A DNA stretch of 64,000 bases from Dioscorea cayenensis subsp. rotundata (taxonomy: Eukaryota; Streptophyta; Magnoliopsida; Dioscoreales; Dioscoreaceae). The DNA lies in NCBI RefSeq assembly GCF_009730915.1, contig NC_052483.1, forward strand, positions 2,294,001 to 2,358,000, read 5' to 3'. Below are positions 1-10,580 of this stretch, in pieces. Position 1 is the first letter of the stretch; each line of letters opens with the position of its first letter. Position numbers and translations under genes: made by a program. The notes below the pieces were generated by a model. It was given only the letters and a program-made list of their open reading frames with translations. It ran no database searches and was not told where the DNA came from.

Positions 1-1636
1 TCGTTGACAACATTGTGCACATGACACAGCAACTGAGGTAACTCTGTCTGTGATCCGGCCTGCACAGGATTTGCTCTGAACACAATCAAAGTACATCACT
101 TGAGATGGTCAGAGAACAATACAAGGGTTATAACAAAATACAACAACATATCACAATCCTGTGCCTCAGCAGAAAACTAAACACTACAATTGTAACTTGT
201 GCCTCAACAGAAAACTACGACAATGCAGCTGTAAATTGCAGAGCAATTCCATGCAAAAATGAAGCTTTGAATCCACAACAATTTAACGAGGTTAGCATTA
301 AAAAATTACAAACAACCAAAAGACACCTTTCACCAGGTAATAAAATAAAAGACAAGAATGAACACTTCAACACTTCTTTAAATGATCTGCCCATTCTTTA
401 CAAGGATACATTCAAGATAGTATCGCCATCTAAAATTGTTACAAGTGTCAAACACATATCTGAAACAAGTACCAATAGTAAATGTGTTGCTCAAAAGAAA
501 AGGTCTTGAACCAAATTGTGGTACATGACAGGTAAACAAAATTGATAAAATGATTTATATGATTCCTGAGTGAAAATGTTTACATGAATTTTTCTTTCCC
601 TTTTCATTCCAGTGAAACAATATGGATAAGGTATGGCAACAAGGGCTCCGATCACTTTGATAAGAGCATATAATTTTAAAATGGACAAGAAATAAGGTGC
701 TGCTTTTGTTGTTCACAAATCAGTAAGACATTTATTAAATGGCAAGAAGGAAAACCATCTAATGTAACAATGCAAGAACGAAGCCCTGTAGTGAATATGA
801 CAATTACACTCAGCAATTGCAAGTTATCAAATACATGGCTCCACATACCAGTTCTTTGACATCATGCTTTTGCTGCCTCAGTGAGTTGTCTGAAACTGAA
901 AAAAACGCATAGAGACTTAAATAAGTACCAAAACATTGATAACATACAAAATCATACCAAACTATTCATAAAAGACAATCTTGTAACTAGGCCGATATCC
1001 AATAACAAAATTAGAAATCTAATGAACATCTGTGGATTTTGACGTCACCTTCTAAAGCGAAAATAAGCTCCAAAATTAAGCAAAAGCAAGCGCATAAGTA
1101 TAACCGAAACACAATTTGCATATTAAACCATACCCAAATCCATCAAAAGCCCTAATTACAAACTAGTGTTCTAAAATAGATGACGAAATTGATGATAAGA
1201 GAATTTCCGTCTAAACTCCCATTTTTGTCATCTATGTACAAAGGCCCTACAATCAAAGCTTTCATTTTTTAATCAAATTACTCCTAAAAAAGTTCATTCA
1301 CATAACAACTAGCCATCAAAGTAAAAACAAGGGAAACAATCACATAACAATCAGCCATCAAAGTAACAAAAACAAGGGAAACATTCCACTGAGGCAATTC
1401 ATCAAACACCTGAGCTGCAATATAGTGTGGAGAAGTGTCCAGGTCGCCATCCCAAGCTCCTCTATCGTCAATGGTGCTGCCACAGGCTTCTAAATAGGAA
1501 ACAGATCCAATCAGCGAAACCAAAAACAAAAAAGAAAGCAAAATCCACACCGAACCAAGAGAAGAGTTTTGAAGAACAATCGGAGATGCAGCAATGGAGG
1601 AATGAAGGCTTGAACGGGGTTCTCGTTTCCCGCCAT
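1..1636 (-). pseudogene. ERV1: Erv1/ALR sulfhydryl oxidase pseudogene, array copy 1 (runs off left edge)
   Basis: The reverse strand carries exon pieces that match plant Erv1, the FAD-linked thiol oxidase that re-oxidises Mia40 in the mitochondrial intermembrane space. Visible pieces: an N-terminal exon at 1636-1556 (MAGNENPVQAF...), an exon at 1489-1410 (KPVAAPLTIEELGMATWTLLHT), an exon at 895-849 (DNSLRQQKHDVKEL) and an exon from 75 leftwards (ANPVQAGSQTELPQLLCHVHN). The exons are bordered by GT/AG. Plant Erv1 has the order PVTKEDLGRATWTFLHTLAAQ, then RQQKKDVKEL, then NPAQAGSQEEF with CHVHN. Breaks seen: two extra bases just after LLHT shift the frame before the exon end, and one base is missing at the start of the RQQKHD exon. 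The exon with the active-site CXXC (YPCREC) was not found. Family assignment is strong; the pseudogene status is inferred. Confidence 0.82.
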
Positions 1637-1959
1637 TTTCCGCCATATTGTTGGCTAAATTGTCGATTAACCCCTCTCTTTAAAAATATTAAATTACGGT
1701 TTAGGCCCTTCAAAAAAAAAATCAATATATTTTTTGAAGTTATAAAAAAAACAAATTTCACAAATATACAAATTTCAAAATAATAATAATAATAATAACT
1801 AAAATAAGCTTTTGATTTATTCCACAATTATCATTGACCATTCTAAAAATTGTCTCTGTTTTGTTATTCTACAACGTCTTTCCTACAACCTCCAATTCAT
1901 CATAACCAATAGGTTTTGTAATAAGTTTTTTATAGTAAATATAACTACATTTATTGTGC

Positions 1960-1967
1960 TATAAAAG
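1960..1967 (+). promoter_or_regulatory. TATA box of the cysteine-rich peptide gene (copy 1)
   Basis: TATAAAAG lies 72 bases before the ATG. The same octamer occurs at the same place in the sister copies at 7150, 20973 and 25566. The promoter occupies the roughly 400 bases shared with the divergent sulfhydryl oxidase gene. Confidence 0.65.
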
Positions 1968-2038
1968 ATAGAGTAACCATTTCCTTTCTTCTTCACTCTT
2001 TGTTTTGTTTCTTATATATAAAAATCATTGAGAAGAAG

Positions 2039-2224
2039 ATGGCCAGTGTTAACAAGATGACTATCATTGCATTGTTCTTCTTGGCCATTTTCATTATAAT
2101 GACAACTATCTATGTTGATGCTGAACTTGATCTTTGCTTCGATAATTGTGTTCAAGACTGTATAGCTGTAGAACCAATGAAAGTTTGCCAGTTCAATTGC
2201 AGAGCTTTTTGCGGTGATACTTAG
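2039..2224 (+). CDS. Secreted six-cysteine peptide, alpha-hairpinin-like (intact copy A1)
   Basis: This is an intact single-exon gene of 61 residues. Residues 1-28 form a hydrophobic signal peptide (MASVNKMTIIALFFLAIFII, ending near VDA), so the product should enter the secretory pathway. The mature part of about 32 residues is acidic at its start (ELDL) and holds six cysteines at 33, 37, 41, 50, 54 and 58, spaced CX3CX3C-X8-CX3CX3C. The inner four make the CX3C-Xn-CX3C pattern of plant alpha-hairpinins, a family of small defence and inhibitor peptides; the two extra cysteines extend both helices. I chose this start over an upstream in-frame ATG at 2000 because the ATG context and the TATA spacing are conserved in the paralogues. 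The function is inferred from the family only; a thionin-like label would also fit. Confidence 0.82.
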   Translation: MASVNKMTIIALFFLAIFIIMTTIYVDAELDLCFDNCVQDCIAVEPMKVCQFNCRAFCGDT

Positions 2225-2983
2225 ACCATCTTCATTTCCTCACGATCCTTGGATGACATTATTAATAAATATTAAATATGAATAATATTATTTTTACAAA
2301 TAAACTTCCAAACAACTCTTCTTTAAATGCCTTTGAAAAATATTAAAGGCTATTATTTATTTGGAAGTTTAATTTGTAAGAATATGATTGTTTCTTCGTT
2401 ATTATTGTTGTTGGAGTGAAAAATCTAATATAATGTGATGTTTCATTGATATTTTTATTTTTATGTTTTGATTAAATATGTTATTATTTATTTATGCTTG
2501 GATTGTCACAAGAATAATTGATATCAATGTTTTGGATATTTGGAGATTGTGACCAGCCAAAACATTATATTTGTTAGAAAAAAAAATTCAAATTACAGGT
2601 TGGGTCCTAACTTTTTTTATTAATAAAAAATCATTATATTTGTAGAAATTATTAAAAAAACCAAATTTAAGAAATATACAAACTTTCAAAAAAAAAAAAA
2701 CTTCATAAATGAATTGAAATAACTTAGTCCACTAAACATAATCTCATCAGTTTCAACTTTCCATTTATTCAAAATTCATTTTTTCTATAAAATAAATTGA
2801 CAAAATTCACACCACAACTAGGTTTACATATTCGTTAAAATAATCCAACACGTCTTTGATTCATTCAATCATGATTATCAACCATTTGTGTTAATATTCT
2901 AAAATTTATCTTAATCTTACCACCCCGCAATGCTTTTTTTTTCTTTTTATTTTTTAAAAAATGAATAAACTCTGCCTTGTTAT
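2225..2983. other. 3' flank of peptide gene A1; paralogous non-coding DNA
   Basis: No gene is seen. The stretch is the 3' part of the repeat unit and is nearly identical to 7415-8150. The paralogy includes the imperfect inverted repeat AACTTCCAAACAACTC...TTTGGAAGTTTAATTTG just after the stop codon, which could form a hairpin in the 3' UTR. Confidence 0.6.
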
Positions 2984-3154
2984 TATGTTTTTTTTTTTTT
3001 AAAAATATGGATAAACCACTTCAATTAAAGAAAGAACGAAAACAAGAGTACATCACCCAGAGGAGGAAGAAAAAGCAGACAAAACCAGCCACACACCCAA
3101 AACAAAACAAACCACAATGAGTGGCAACCACATACAGCCCCAGCAAACACCCAA
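2984..3154 (-). mobile_element. 5'-truncated LINE-like insertion with target duplication
   Basis: The insert begins on the plus strand with a long T run (the poly-A tail of a minus-strand copy), followed by AAAAATATGGATAAACC, a motif resembling the 3' end of plant L1 elements. It is flanked by a 20-base direct repeat, aataaactctgccttgttat at 2964-2983 and the same with one change at 3155-3174. The sister unit at about 8153-8176 shows the empty site with a single copy of this 20-mer. Confidence 0.72.
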
Positions 3155-3312
3155 AATAAACTCTCCCTTGTTATATTTCAGTACAAACAATAAAAAACAA
3201 ACATTTTATTACAATAAATATAATTATTTCTACTTAACTATAAAACTTAGGATAATCCCTTCTCTTCTTCTTTCTCCTCTTAATTTCTTATGTCTATAGA
3301 TCATTAAGAAAA

Positions 3313-3420
3313 ATGATGATTGGTGCTCACATGATGATTGTCATTAATTGCATCAATGATTGCATATTGGTACAACCTATTCCAAAAGACTATTTTCATG
3401 TGTTTTGTGGCCAAAGTTAA
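3313..3420 (+). pseudogene. Broken cysteine-rich peptide gene, lineage B (copy 1)
   Basis: A fossil of a second peptide gene in the same repeat unit. The segment near 3348-3405 reads as NCINDCILVQP followed by a FCG-like end, comparable to NCVQDCIAVEP and FCGDT of gene A1. It has its own upstream region with a TATA-like stretch, shared with 8200-8315. It looks broken in several places and no intact reading frame remains. Confidence 0.6.
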
Positions 3421-3550
3421 AAGCCTTTCAGAAATCCTTCCATAATATTATTAATGTTATTTTTATAAGATAGATTTTCAGATAACTTTGATCTTACATA
3501 TCTAAAAAAATGGCTATTATTCATTTGAAAATTTAATTTGTAAGAATTAA

Positions 3551-4925
3551 ATTGACTATATACCCCTCAAAACTAACAAAATTACATATTTTTAGCCTTA
3601 AAACATCATAATTGCATGTAGACCCTTGAAAAATAAAATAAATTATGGATATACCCCTACTGTTAAGTTTTGGGGACAGAAATTAACTATATTACCTTAA
3701 CTATGGTAAAATATATAAAATGTCAAAAATACCCTTACACACCCTCACCCTCTCTCACCCATCCAACCCTAACTCACACTCACTATCCACACTATCCAAG
3801 CCTCTCTAAACCCCGGCCGCTCCAAGCCTCCTCCCTCTCTTCCGATGACCGCGCATCTCGGAAATCTCTCTCCGTCAACGGCCGCACATCCTAAAAATCA
3901 CAATGCCCTCATGTGGTAAACTATAATCGAGGAAGGCCCAAAAAAATATCATCATTAGTCTTTTTTCCAATAAATTATTTATTGAGTTGCTAATGGAGAT
4001 TAATCTTAATTTCAGAGGAAGGGAAGGTGAAGGGGAAGGGGAAAGGGAAGGCCTACAACTACTACAACAAAATGAAGAAATCTATGGTTAAGAGAATATT
4101 AAGGTATGAAATGTTCATATCGATAGTTTCTTTTCTTATTATGTTTCTTTTCTTTTGATGCCAAAATTTCTTCATGGTCTTTATATTTGAAATAATATGT
4201 TTTTGTAATTTTTGTAGGTTTGGAGATGTTGATGTACTAAACATCATTTTGTGAACATGTGGAGGTGTTGATGTATTTGCAAATATCATTTTGTGGAGAT
4301 GTTGTATTTGCAAATATTATTTTGTGAGCATGTGGACTTGTTGATGTATTAATATCAATTTATGAACTTGTAGGGATGTTGATGTATTTGTAAGCTTGTG
4401 AACATGTTAATGTATTTGTAAACTTTTTGTGAAGATATTGATGTACTAAAATTCATTTTCTAAATATGTTAATTTTATGATAATTAAGAATGCATTTGTA
4501 AATGTGTTATTGGTGATATGTGGATATTGTATATGTGAATGTGTTACTTAAAGGTGCATTCATAATCGAAGTTTTTGTAATGATTAAAATTTGTTTAGAT
4601 TATTTGGTTAGGTTTGATAAATAAATTCAATAAAACTAAAATTTTGGGATATATTTTAAAGTGCAAACAATAGTTTTTGAGTTAGAGTTCATATTTGTAA
4701 ATTAAAAGTAATTTTTAGTTAATTTAAATTTTAGCTTTTTAAAGGGGGTATTTGTAAAATTACAATGAAAAAGTTTCCAGGGGTATATATGCAAAGGGTA
4801 TAACAGCTACAGAATTTTAACCTCAGAGATATATACAAAATTATACATATTATTCAGGGATATATATGCAATTATGTTTTATTCAGGGGTATATATGCAA
4901 TTTTAAAAATATTCAAAGGTATACT
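3551..4925. mobile_element. Pack-MULE-like element carrying gene fragments
   Basis: The left end (GACTATATACCCCTCAAAA) and the right end, read on the reverse strand, share the motif TATACCCCTGAA in several copies, giving degenerate terminal inverted repeats. The interior is unlike the ends. At 3780-3895 it is GC-rich and reads SLSSDDRASRKSLSVNGRTS, which resembles the start of plant GRF zinc-finger proteins. At 4015-4103 there is an exon-like piece bounded by TTTCAG and GTATGA that encodes a Lys/Gly/Tyr-rich stretch and then a hydrophobic segment. The sister unit has no such insert after the shared text GTAAGAATTAAATT. The exact ends and the target duplication are not resolved. Confidence 0.5.
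4205..4475 (+). repeat. Degenerate minisatellite-like repeat inside the Pack-MULE-like element
   Basis: A unit of roughly 40-60 bases, with the core TTTTGTGAACATGTGGAGG and TGTTGATGTATTTGCAAAT, recurs about five times with decay. It lies between the exon-like piece and the right end of the element. Confidence 0.55.
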
Positions 4926-5101
4926 TCAAAAAAAAAAAAAAACTTTTATTGATTCATCAAAACAAATTCAAAAAGTAAAACTTTTACTAGGAGCAAATAT
5001 GTAATATGGCCGTTACATGTCAAAACCAGAAGAAAAAAAAAATGAATAAACACTGAAGTGCATGTATTTCATTGATTCTTAGCATTGTCAGTATAATTTA
5101 A
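4926..5101. other. Short junction between array units 1 and 2
   Basis: The text TGTCAAAACCAGAAG followed by ACTGCATGTATTTC-like sequence is shared with 23031-23080, so it is the 3' flank of the sulfhydryl oxidase gene and marks where the unit begins. No gene is seen. Confidence 0.5.
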
Positions 5102-6827
5102 CTGATGAAGCCCGGAGTGCCTTGAGAATCACAGGCGTGATCTTTGCAATCAAGCTTGCCCCATCTAGCGTTCACTCTCAGGCCACGGACAAACAAGCTT
5201 TCCGAGGCTGTCGGTAGAAGCAAGCTCAAATGATCAGTTCACAGTAGTATTGAACAAATAACTTACATTTGACAGGAAAGTTAATAAAATCAGTGTGTTT
5301 TCTGCTTTTTGTTGACAACCTTGTACGTGCACGCCGATACAACCACATAAGTAAATCTGCCAGTGATCCTATCCAGCTCCACAGGATTTGCTCTGAAAAT
5401 GATTAATGTACATCACATAAGATAGTCAGAGAATCATATTACGCTCACAATACAACAGAACAGCGTATCATAATCCAGTGTGCCTTTCAGTATTGTAACA
5501 AAGTTAGCTATTTCCGTAACATGTGCCTCAGCAGACTATTGTTAGATGGGAATGACACTAATAAGACATTGCAGCTGTAAATTGCAGAGCAAGTTACGAA
5601 ATTGATATAAATTTCAAACACATACCTGAAACAATTAGCAATAGGAAACATGTTGCGTAAAAGAAAAAAAGGTCTTGAACCAAACTATGGTATATGATAG
5701 GCAAGCAAAATTGATAAAATGATTTATATAATTCTTGAATGAAAATGTTTACATCAATTTTTCTTTACCCTTTAAATTCCAGTGGAATGATATGGATAAG
5801 GAAATCTGTGACAACAACGGGGTCCGATCACTTTTATAAGAGCATATAATTTTAAGATGCACATGAAATAAGGAGTTACTTTTGTTAGGTACAACCCGGT
5901 AAGACATTTATTAAATGAGAAGATGGCAAACCGGCTAATGTAACAATGCAAGGAGAGAGCCCTGTAGTGAATATGAAAATTACGCTCAGCAATTGAAAGC
6001 TATCAAATACATTATACATGCCTCAGCGTACCAGTTCATTGCCATCATGCTTTTGCTGCCTTGCTGGGTTGTCTGAAAACTGACCAAAAAAAAAAAGCAT
6101 ATAGACTTAAATATATGCCAAAACAATGATAACATACAAAATCATACCAAACTATTCATAAAAACCAGTCTTGTGACTAGGTTGATATCCAATAACATAA
6201 ATAGAAATCTAACAAGCATATATGAACTATGACATGCACAAGTCAGCCCAGTGAAATTACTTTGAAGTTGCTTACCTCCTAAAGCGAAAATAAGCTCCAA
6301 AATTGAGCAAAGCAAGCGCATGAGTATAATAACCTCAACACCGTTTGCTCATTAAACGATACACAAATCAATCGAGAGCCCTAATTACAAACTAGTATTC
6401 TAAAATAGATGATGAATTTGATGATAAGAGAATTTCCATCTAAACTCCCATTTTTTGTCCTCTATGTACAAAGACCATACTATCAAAGCTTTCATTTTTT
6501 TTTATCAAATTACTCCTAAGAAAGTTCATTCACATAACAATCAACCGTCAAAGTAACAACAAAAGAAGGGAAACATTCCACTGAGGCAATTCATCAAACA
6601 CCCGAGCTGCAATAGCGTGGAGTAGTGTTTAGATCGCCATCCCAAGCTCCTCTGTCGTCAATGGTGCTGCCACAGGCTTCTAAATAGGAAACAGATCCAA
6701 TCAGCGAAACCAAAAACAAAAAAAGAAAGCAAAATCCACACAGAACCAAGAGAAGAGTTTTGAAGAACAATCGGAGATGCAGCAATGGAGGAATGAAGGC
6801 TTGAACGGGGTTCTCGTTTCCCGCCGT
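5102..6827 (-). pseudogene. ERV1: Erv1/ALR sulfhydryl oxidase pseudogene, array copy 2
   Basis: This is the same gene as copy 1, with its last exon visible. At 5102-5230 on the reverse strand, SLGKLVCPW is followed in another frame by NARWGKLDCKDHACDSQGT; plant Erv1 ends SLGKLVFP-C...DARWGKLECEQKSC and carries a C-terminal CX4C shuttle pair, here CKDHAC. An exon near 5320-5387 is decayed. The RQQKHD exon near 6030-6075 reads DNPARQQKHDGNEL, and the LGMA-TLLHAIAAR exon lies near 6607-6688. Breaks seen: the start codon is ACG instead of ATG, a TAA replaces the Trp codon of ATWTLLH, and a frameshift lies in the last exon. The active-site CXXC exon was not found. From 6.3 to 7.7 kb the sequence is almost identical to copy 1. 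Confidence 0.82.
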
Positions 6828-7149
6828 TTTACGCTATATTGTTGGCTAAATTGTCGATTAATCCCTCTCTTTAAAAATATTAAATTACGGTTTAGGCCCT
6901 TCAAAAAAAATCAATATATTTTTTGAAGTTATAAAAAAAAACAAATTTCACAAATATACAAATTTCAAAATAATAATAATAATAATAACTAAAATAAACT
7001 TTTGATTTATTCCACAATTATCACTGACCATTCTAAAAATTGTCTCTGTTTTGTTATTCTACAACGTCTTTCCTACAGCCTCCAATTCATCATAACCAAT
7101 AGGTTTTGTAATAAGTTTTTTATAGTAAATATAACTACATTTATTGTGT

Positions 7150-7157
7150 TATAAAAG
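7150..7157 (+). promoter_or_regulatory. TATA box of peptide gene A2
   Basis: TATAAAAG is conserved in sequence and position relative to gene A1. Confidence 0.55.
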
Positions 7158-7228
7158 ATAGAGTAACCATTTCCTTTCTTCTTCACTCTTTGTTTTGCTT
7201 CTTATATATAAAAATCATTGAGAAGAAG

Positions 7229-7414
7229 ATGACCGGTGTTAACAAGATGACTGTCACTGTATTGTTTTTCTTGGCCATTTTCATTATAATGACAACTATC
7301 TATGTTGATGCTGAACTTGATCTCTGATTCGATAATTGCATTCAAGACTGTATAGCGGTAGAACCAATGAAAGTTTGTCAGTTCAATTGCAGAGCTTTTT
7401 GCGGTGATACTTAG
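7229..7414 (+). pseudogene. Broken copy of the six-cysteine peptide gene (A2)
   Basis: This is a near-identical sister of the gene at 2039-2224, with the same length, signal peptide (MTGVNKMTVTVLFFLAIF) and flanks. It looks like a recent fossil with about one disabling change. Because the flanks are almost the same as those of copy A1, the duplication must be young compared with the other units. Confidence 0.8.
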
Positions 7415-8315
7415 ACCATCTTCATTTCCTCACGATCCTTGGATGACATTATTGATAAATATTAAATATGAATAATATTATTTTTACAAACAAACTTCCA
7501 AACAACTCTTCTTTAAATGCCTTTGAAAAATATTAAAGGCTATTATTTATTTGGAAGTTTAATTTGTAAGAATATGATTGTTTCTTCGTTATTATTGTTG
7601 TTGGAGTGAAAAATCTAATATAATGTGATGAATGTGATGTTTCATTGATATTTTTATTTTTATGTTTTGATTAGATATGTTATTATTTATTTATGCTTGG
7701 ATTGTCACAAGAATAATTGATTGCAATGTTTTGGATATTTGGAGATTGTGACCAGCCAAATCATTATATTTGTTAGAAAAAAAAAATTCAAATTACAGTT
7801 TGGGTTCTAACTTTTTTATTAATAAAAATCATTATATTTGTAGAAATAATTAAAAAAACAAAATTTAACAAATATACAAATTTAAAAAAAAGCTTAATAA
7901 ACGAATTGAAATAACTTAGTCCACTAAACATAATAGCATCAGTTTCAACTTTCCATTTATTCAAAATTCATTTTTTTCTAAAAAACAACTTGACAAAATT
8001 CGCACCACAACCAAGTTTGCCTATTACTTGAAATAATTAAACACATCTTTGATTCATTCCTCCATGATTATCAACCATTGTGTTAACATTCTAAAATTTA
8101 TCTTAACCTTACCATCTCACAATGCTTTTTTTTTCTTTTTTTTCTTTGAATAGTGAATAAACTCTCCCTTATTACATTTCAGTACAATCAATAAAAACAA
8201 ACATTTTATTACAGTAAATATAATTATTTTTACTTAACTATAAAACTTAGGAAAATCCCTTATCTGCTTCTTTCTCTTGTCTTCATTTCTTATATATAGA
8301 TCATTGAGAAAAACG
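7415..8315. other. 3' flank of peptide gene A2 and promoter of lineage B
   Basis: No gene is seen. The stretch matches 2225-3312 closely but lacks the LINE insert, so it supplies the empty target site for that insertion. Confidence 0.6.
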
Positions 8316-8486
8316 ATGATTGGTGCTCACATGATCATTAAATTGCAATGTTTTTGTCGTTGCTTTCAATATAATGGCAACCGTCCCTATTAATGGCTCG
8401 AAGTGCTTCAAGTATTGTATCAATGATTGGATATCGGTACAACCTACTCCAAGGATTATTTTCATGTGTTTTGTGGCCAAAGTTAA
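8316..8486 (+). pseudogene. Broken cysteine-rich peptide gene, lineage B (copy 2)
   Basis: This is the sister of 3313-3420 with more of the front end kept: part of the signal region and the text ATVPINGSKCFKYCIND, then VQPTPR. It is a fossil with several breaks. Compared with lineage A, the cysteine pattern began in the same CX3CX3-type spacing. Confidence 0.58.
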
Positions 8487-8616
8487 AGCCTTTTCATAAT
8501 CCTTCCATAATATTATTGATGTTATTTCTATAAGATAGATTTTCAAATAGCTTTGATCTTACATATCTAAAAAAAAAAAATACTATCATTCATTTGAAAG
8601 TTTAATTTGTAAGAAT

Positions 8617-8618
<2 letters not shown>

Positions 8619-8672
<54 letters not shown>

Positions 8673-8673
8673 A
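8619..8673. repeat. (TTTA)n and (TTA)n microsatellite
   Basis: A TTTA tetranucleotide run is followed directly by a TTA trinucleotide run. It sits at the point where unit 1 has the Pack-MULE-like insert. Confidence 0.85.
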
Positions 8674-8762
8674 GATAAACCATAAATAGAATTCTAGCCC
8701 GATCTTTGAGTAAGGAGCTAGGGAAGTTTTGTTATGGTTGTTGTGAATGAAAATCTAATATA

Positions 8763-9077
8763 GGCCTTGTTTGGATTGGGACATAAAAAAGTCTTTTTAG
8801 TTTAGTGAAAGTGCTTACGAAAAAGTCCTCCAGGAGTAAGTTAAGACTTTTGTATTTTCTGTTTGGATTAAACTTTTTATGTAGAAGTATAAAGTTATAA
8901 AAAAATAAAGTCTAAAAAGCAGCTTTTTCATGGTCATGACTAGATTTTGAAAAAGCTGAAAAACAACTTTTTATAGCCTCCGCTTCGAAAGCCGTCTAAC
9001 AACATTTTTAGAACCCAGAAGTGCTTAACTTATAAAAAGCACTTCTGGGTTTTCCAAAAGCCAATCCAAACAAGGCC
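8763..9077. mobile_element. Tourist/Harbinger-like MITE, 315 bp
   Basis: The ends are GGCCTTGTTTGGATTGG and its exact reverse complement CCAATCCAAACAAGGCC. The element is flanked by the 3-base duplication ATA (8760-8762 and 9078-9080). The sister units at about 2425 and 7618 read TCTAATATAATGTGATG without the insert, which is the pre-insertion site. The 3-base duplication and the GGC..TGTTTGG ends suit the PIF/Harbinger (Tourist) group. Confidence 0.85.
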
Positions 9078-9267
9078 ATAATGTGATATTTGATTGATTG
9101 AAATTTTAATTTTATGTATTGTGTCACATGAATAATTGGTTGCGTTTTGAATGTTTGGAGATTATGTCCAGCTAGGACATTCTGTACCTCCTTGCCAACA
9201 TCTCAATTAATTTAACTTTATCTTTGATGCAAGTTTATACATAAGAAGGTTTTATTTTTCAATATAA

Positions 9268-9397
9268 CTTTTTTTTTTTAAAAATGGATAAACTATTTTG
9301 ATTAAAATAAAAAACAAACAAAATCCAACCACAACAAAGCCGTGGAAGGAATACAAAACCAAAGAACTACATCATCAACCACAAGAAGTGGAAAAAC
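9268..9397 (-). mobile_element. LINE 3'-end-like fragment
   Basis: A T run is followed by AAAAATGGATAAACTATTT and A/C-rich text, which matches the head of the LINE insert at 2984. No target duplication could be defined. The right side abuts the long inverted-repeat element. Confidence 0.35.
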
Positions 9398-9795
9398 AAG
9401 AGTCCTCTCAAATTTATTTATCTATCAAGATGAGTTTAAAAACATCACATCAAACCATGTCCACCAAGCAGGTGATGAGTTGGCCTTTTACCTATATTAA
9501 GATATTAGATATTTCTCATACACACCATTCTCTTTTAAAAAATCACAAAAATAAGATTTTTTATTTTTAAATTATTTTTAAATTATTATTTTTAAAAATT
9601 ATATATTTTTTCAACCGTATTTATTATGAAAATATATTATTATTATTATTATTATTATTACATCTTCTTTGTTTTTAAGCCATTTTTAAAAATTGTTATT
9701 ATTATTTAAATAACTATTTTTTAAACAATAAAAAAAGTGAATTTTTTTAATCTTTTAAGTTATTATTTTTTTAATGGTAATTATTTTGAAAAAAA

Positions 9796-9854
<59 letters not shown>

Positions 9855-10263
9855 TGGTTCAACAACTTGTTTATAGTTTAAATAACAATAATTTCATTCA
9901 AGTACATCTGAAACATACCTAGTATGCCAGCAATGCATGTCATTTCTAATCATAGAAGTATTATCATGGAAGTATGCACACACCTGCTCTATACAGCGAA
10001 TCAGAGTCCTCCTGCACTTAAAACAAACTTGTCGTGTTATGCATGTCAATTTAATTAAAACTCAAAATTAAAAATAAAACATGTACAAAATAAATTTATA
10101 GCTTTTAAATCTACAATATACAAACCTATTCTCTATCTAATATTAATAAATAAATAAATAAATAAATAAACACATTGAAATATATTTTAAGAAATAAAAA
10201 AATAATTTTAAAACAATTTACACCACAAATAAGTTATAAAAAACATACAAAATAATTCATATT

Positions 10264-10321
<58 letters not shown>

Positions 10322-10580
10322 GAACAACAACAACAACATATTTTCCAAAATAAATACGGTTGAAAAAAATATAAATTTTTTAAAAAGAACAACTTAAAAA
10401 CGGTTTAAAAATTAAAAAAAAATCTCATTTTTGTGATTTTGTAAAAGAAAAGGGTATGCATGAAAAATTAGCTAACATCTTAATATTTCTAAAAGGTCAA
10501 CTCATCACTTAGTTGATGACATGGCTTGTTGTGATGTTTCTAAACCCATATTAATGAATAGATTTCACATGGAGTCATTT
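9398..10580. mobile_element. Long-terminal-inverted-repeat element, about 1.2 kb
   Basis: The segment 9398-9655 matches the reverse complement of about 10330-10580 over more than 200 bases. Shared blocks are AAACATCACA-CAA-CCATGTC, GGTGATGAGTTG-CCTTTTA, AAATCACAAAAA-A-GATTTTTT and TTTCAACCGTATTTATT. Long imperfect inverted repeats around an AT-rich core suggest a non-autonomous Mutator-like or foldback element. ATT/AAT microsatellites lie at the inner borders of both arms. No coding potential is seen inside. Confidence 0.65.
9800..9853. repeat. (ATT)n/(ATTT)n microsatellite
   Basis: A pure ATT run is followed by an ATTT run. A matching AAT run of about 57 bases lies at 10265-10321 in the opposite arm of the inverted-repeat element. 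Confidence 0.85.

Noticed and set aside
105-509. 134-residue plus-strand frame at the left edge
   Set aside because: It lies in an intron of the minus-strand Erv1 pseudogene; the sister copies do not keep the frame.
491-688. Minus-strand frame with YPYCFTGMKR, partly kept in sister units, considered as the missing Erv1 CXXC exon
   Set aside because: It lacks the CXXC and the DHF motif; the three sister copies differ in frame and one has a stop, so it looks like conserved intron sequence.
1284-1646. 120-residue frame with an apparent membrane segment (GSVWILLSFLFLVSLIGS)
   Set aside because: The hydrophobic part is translated intron between the first two Erv1 exons; the exon after it is being read in the wrong frame.
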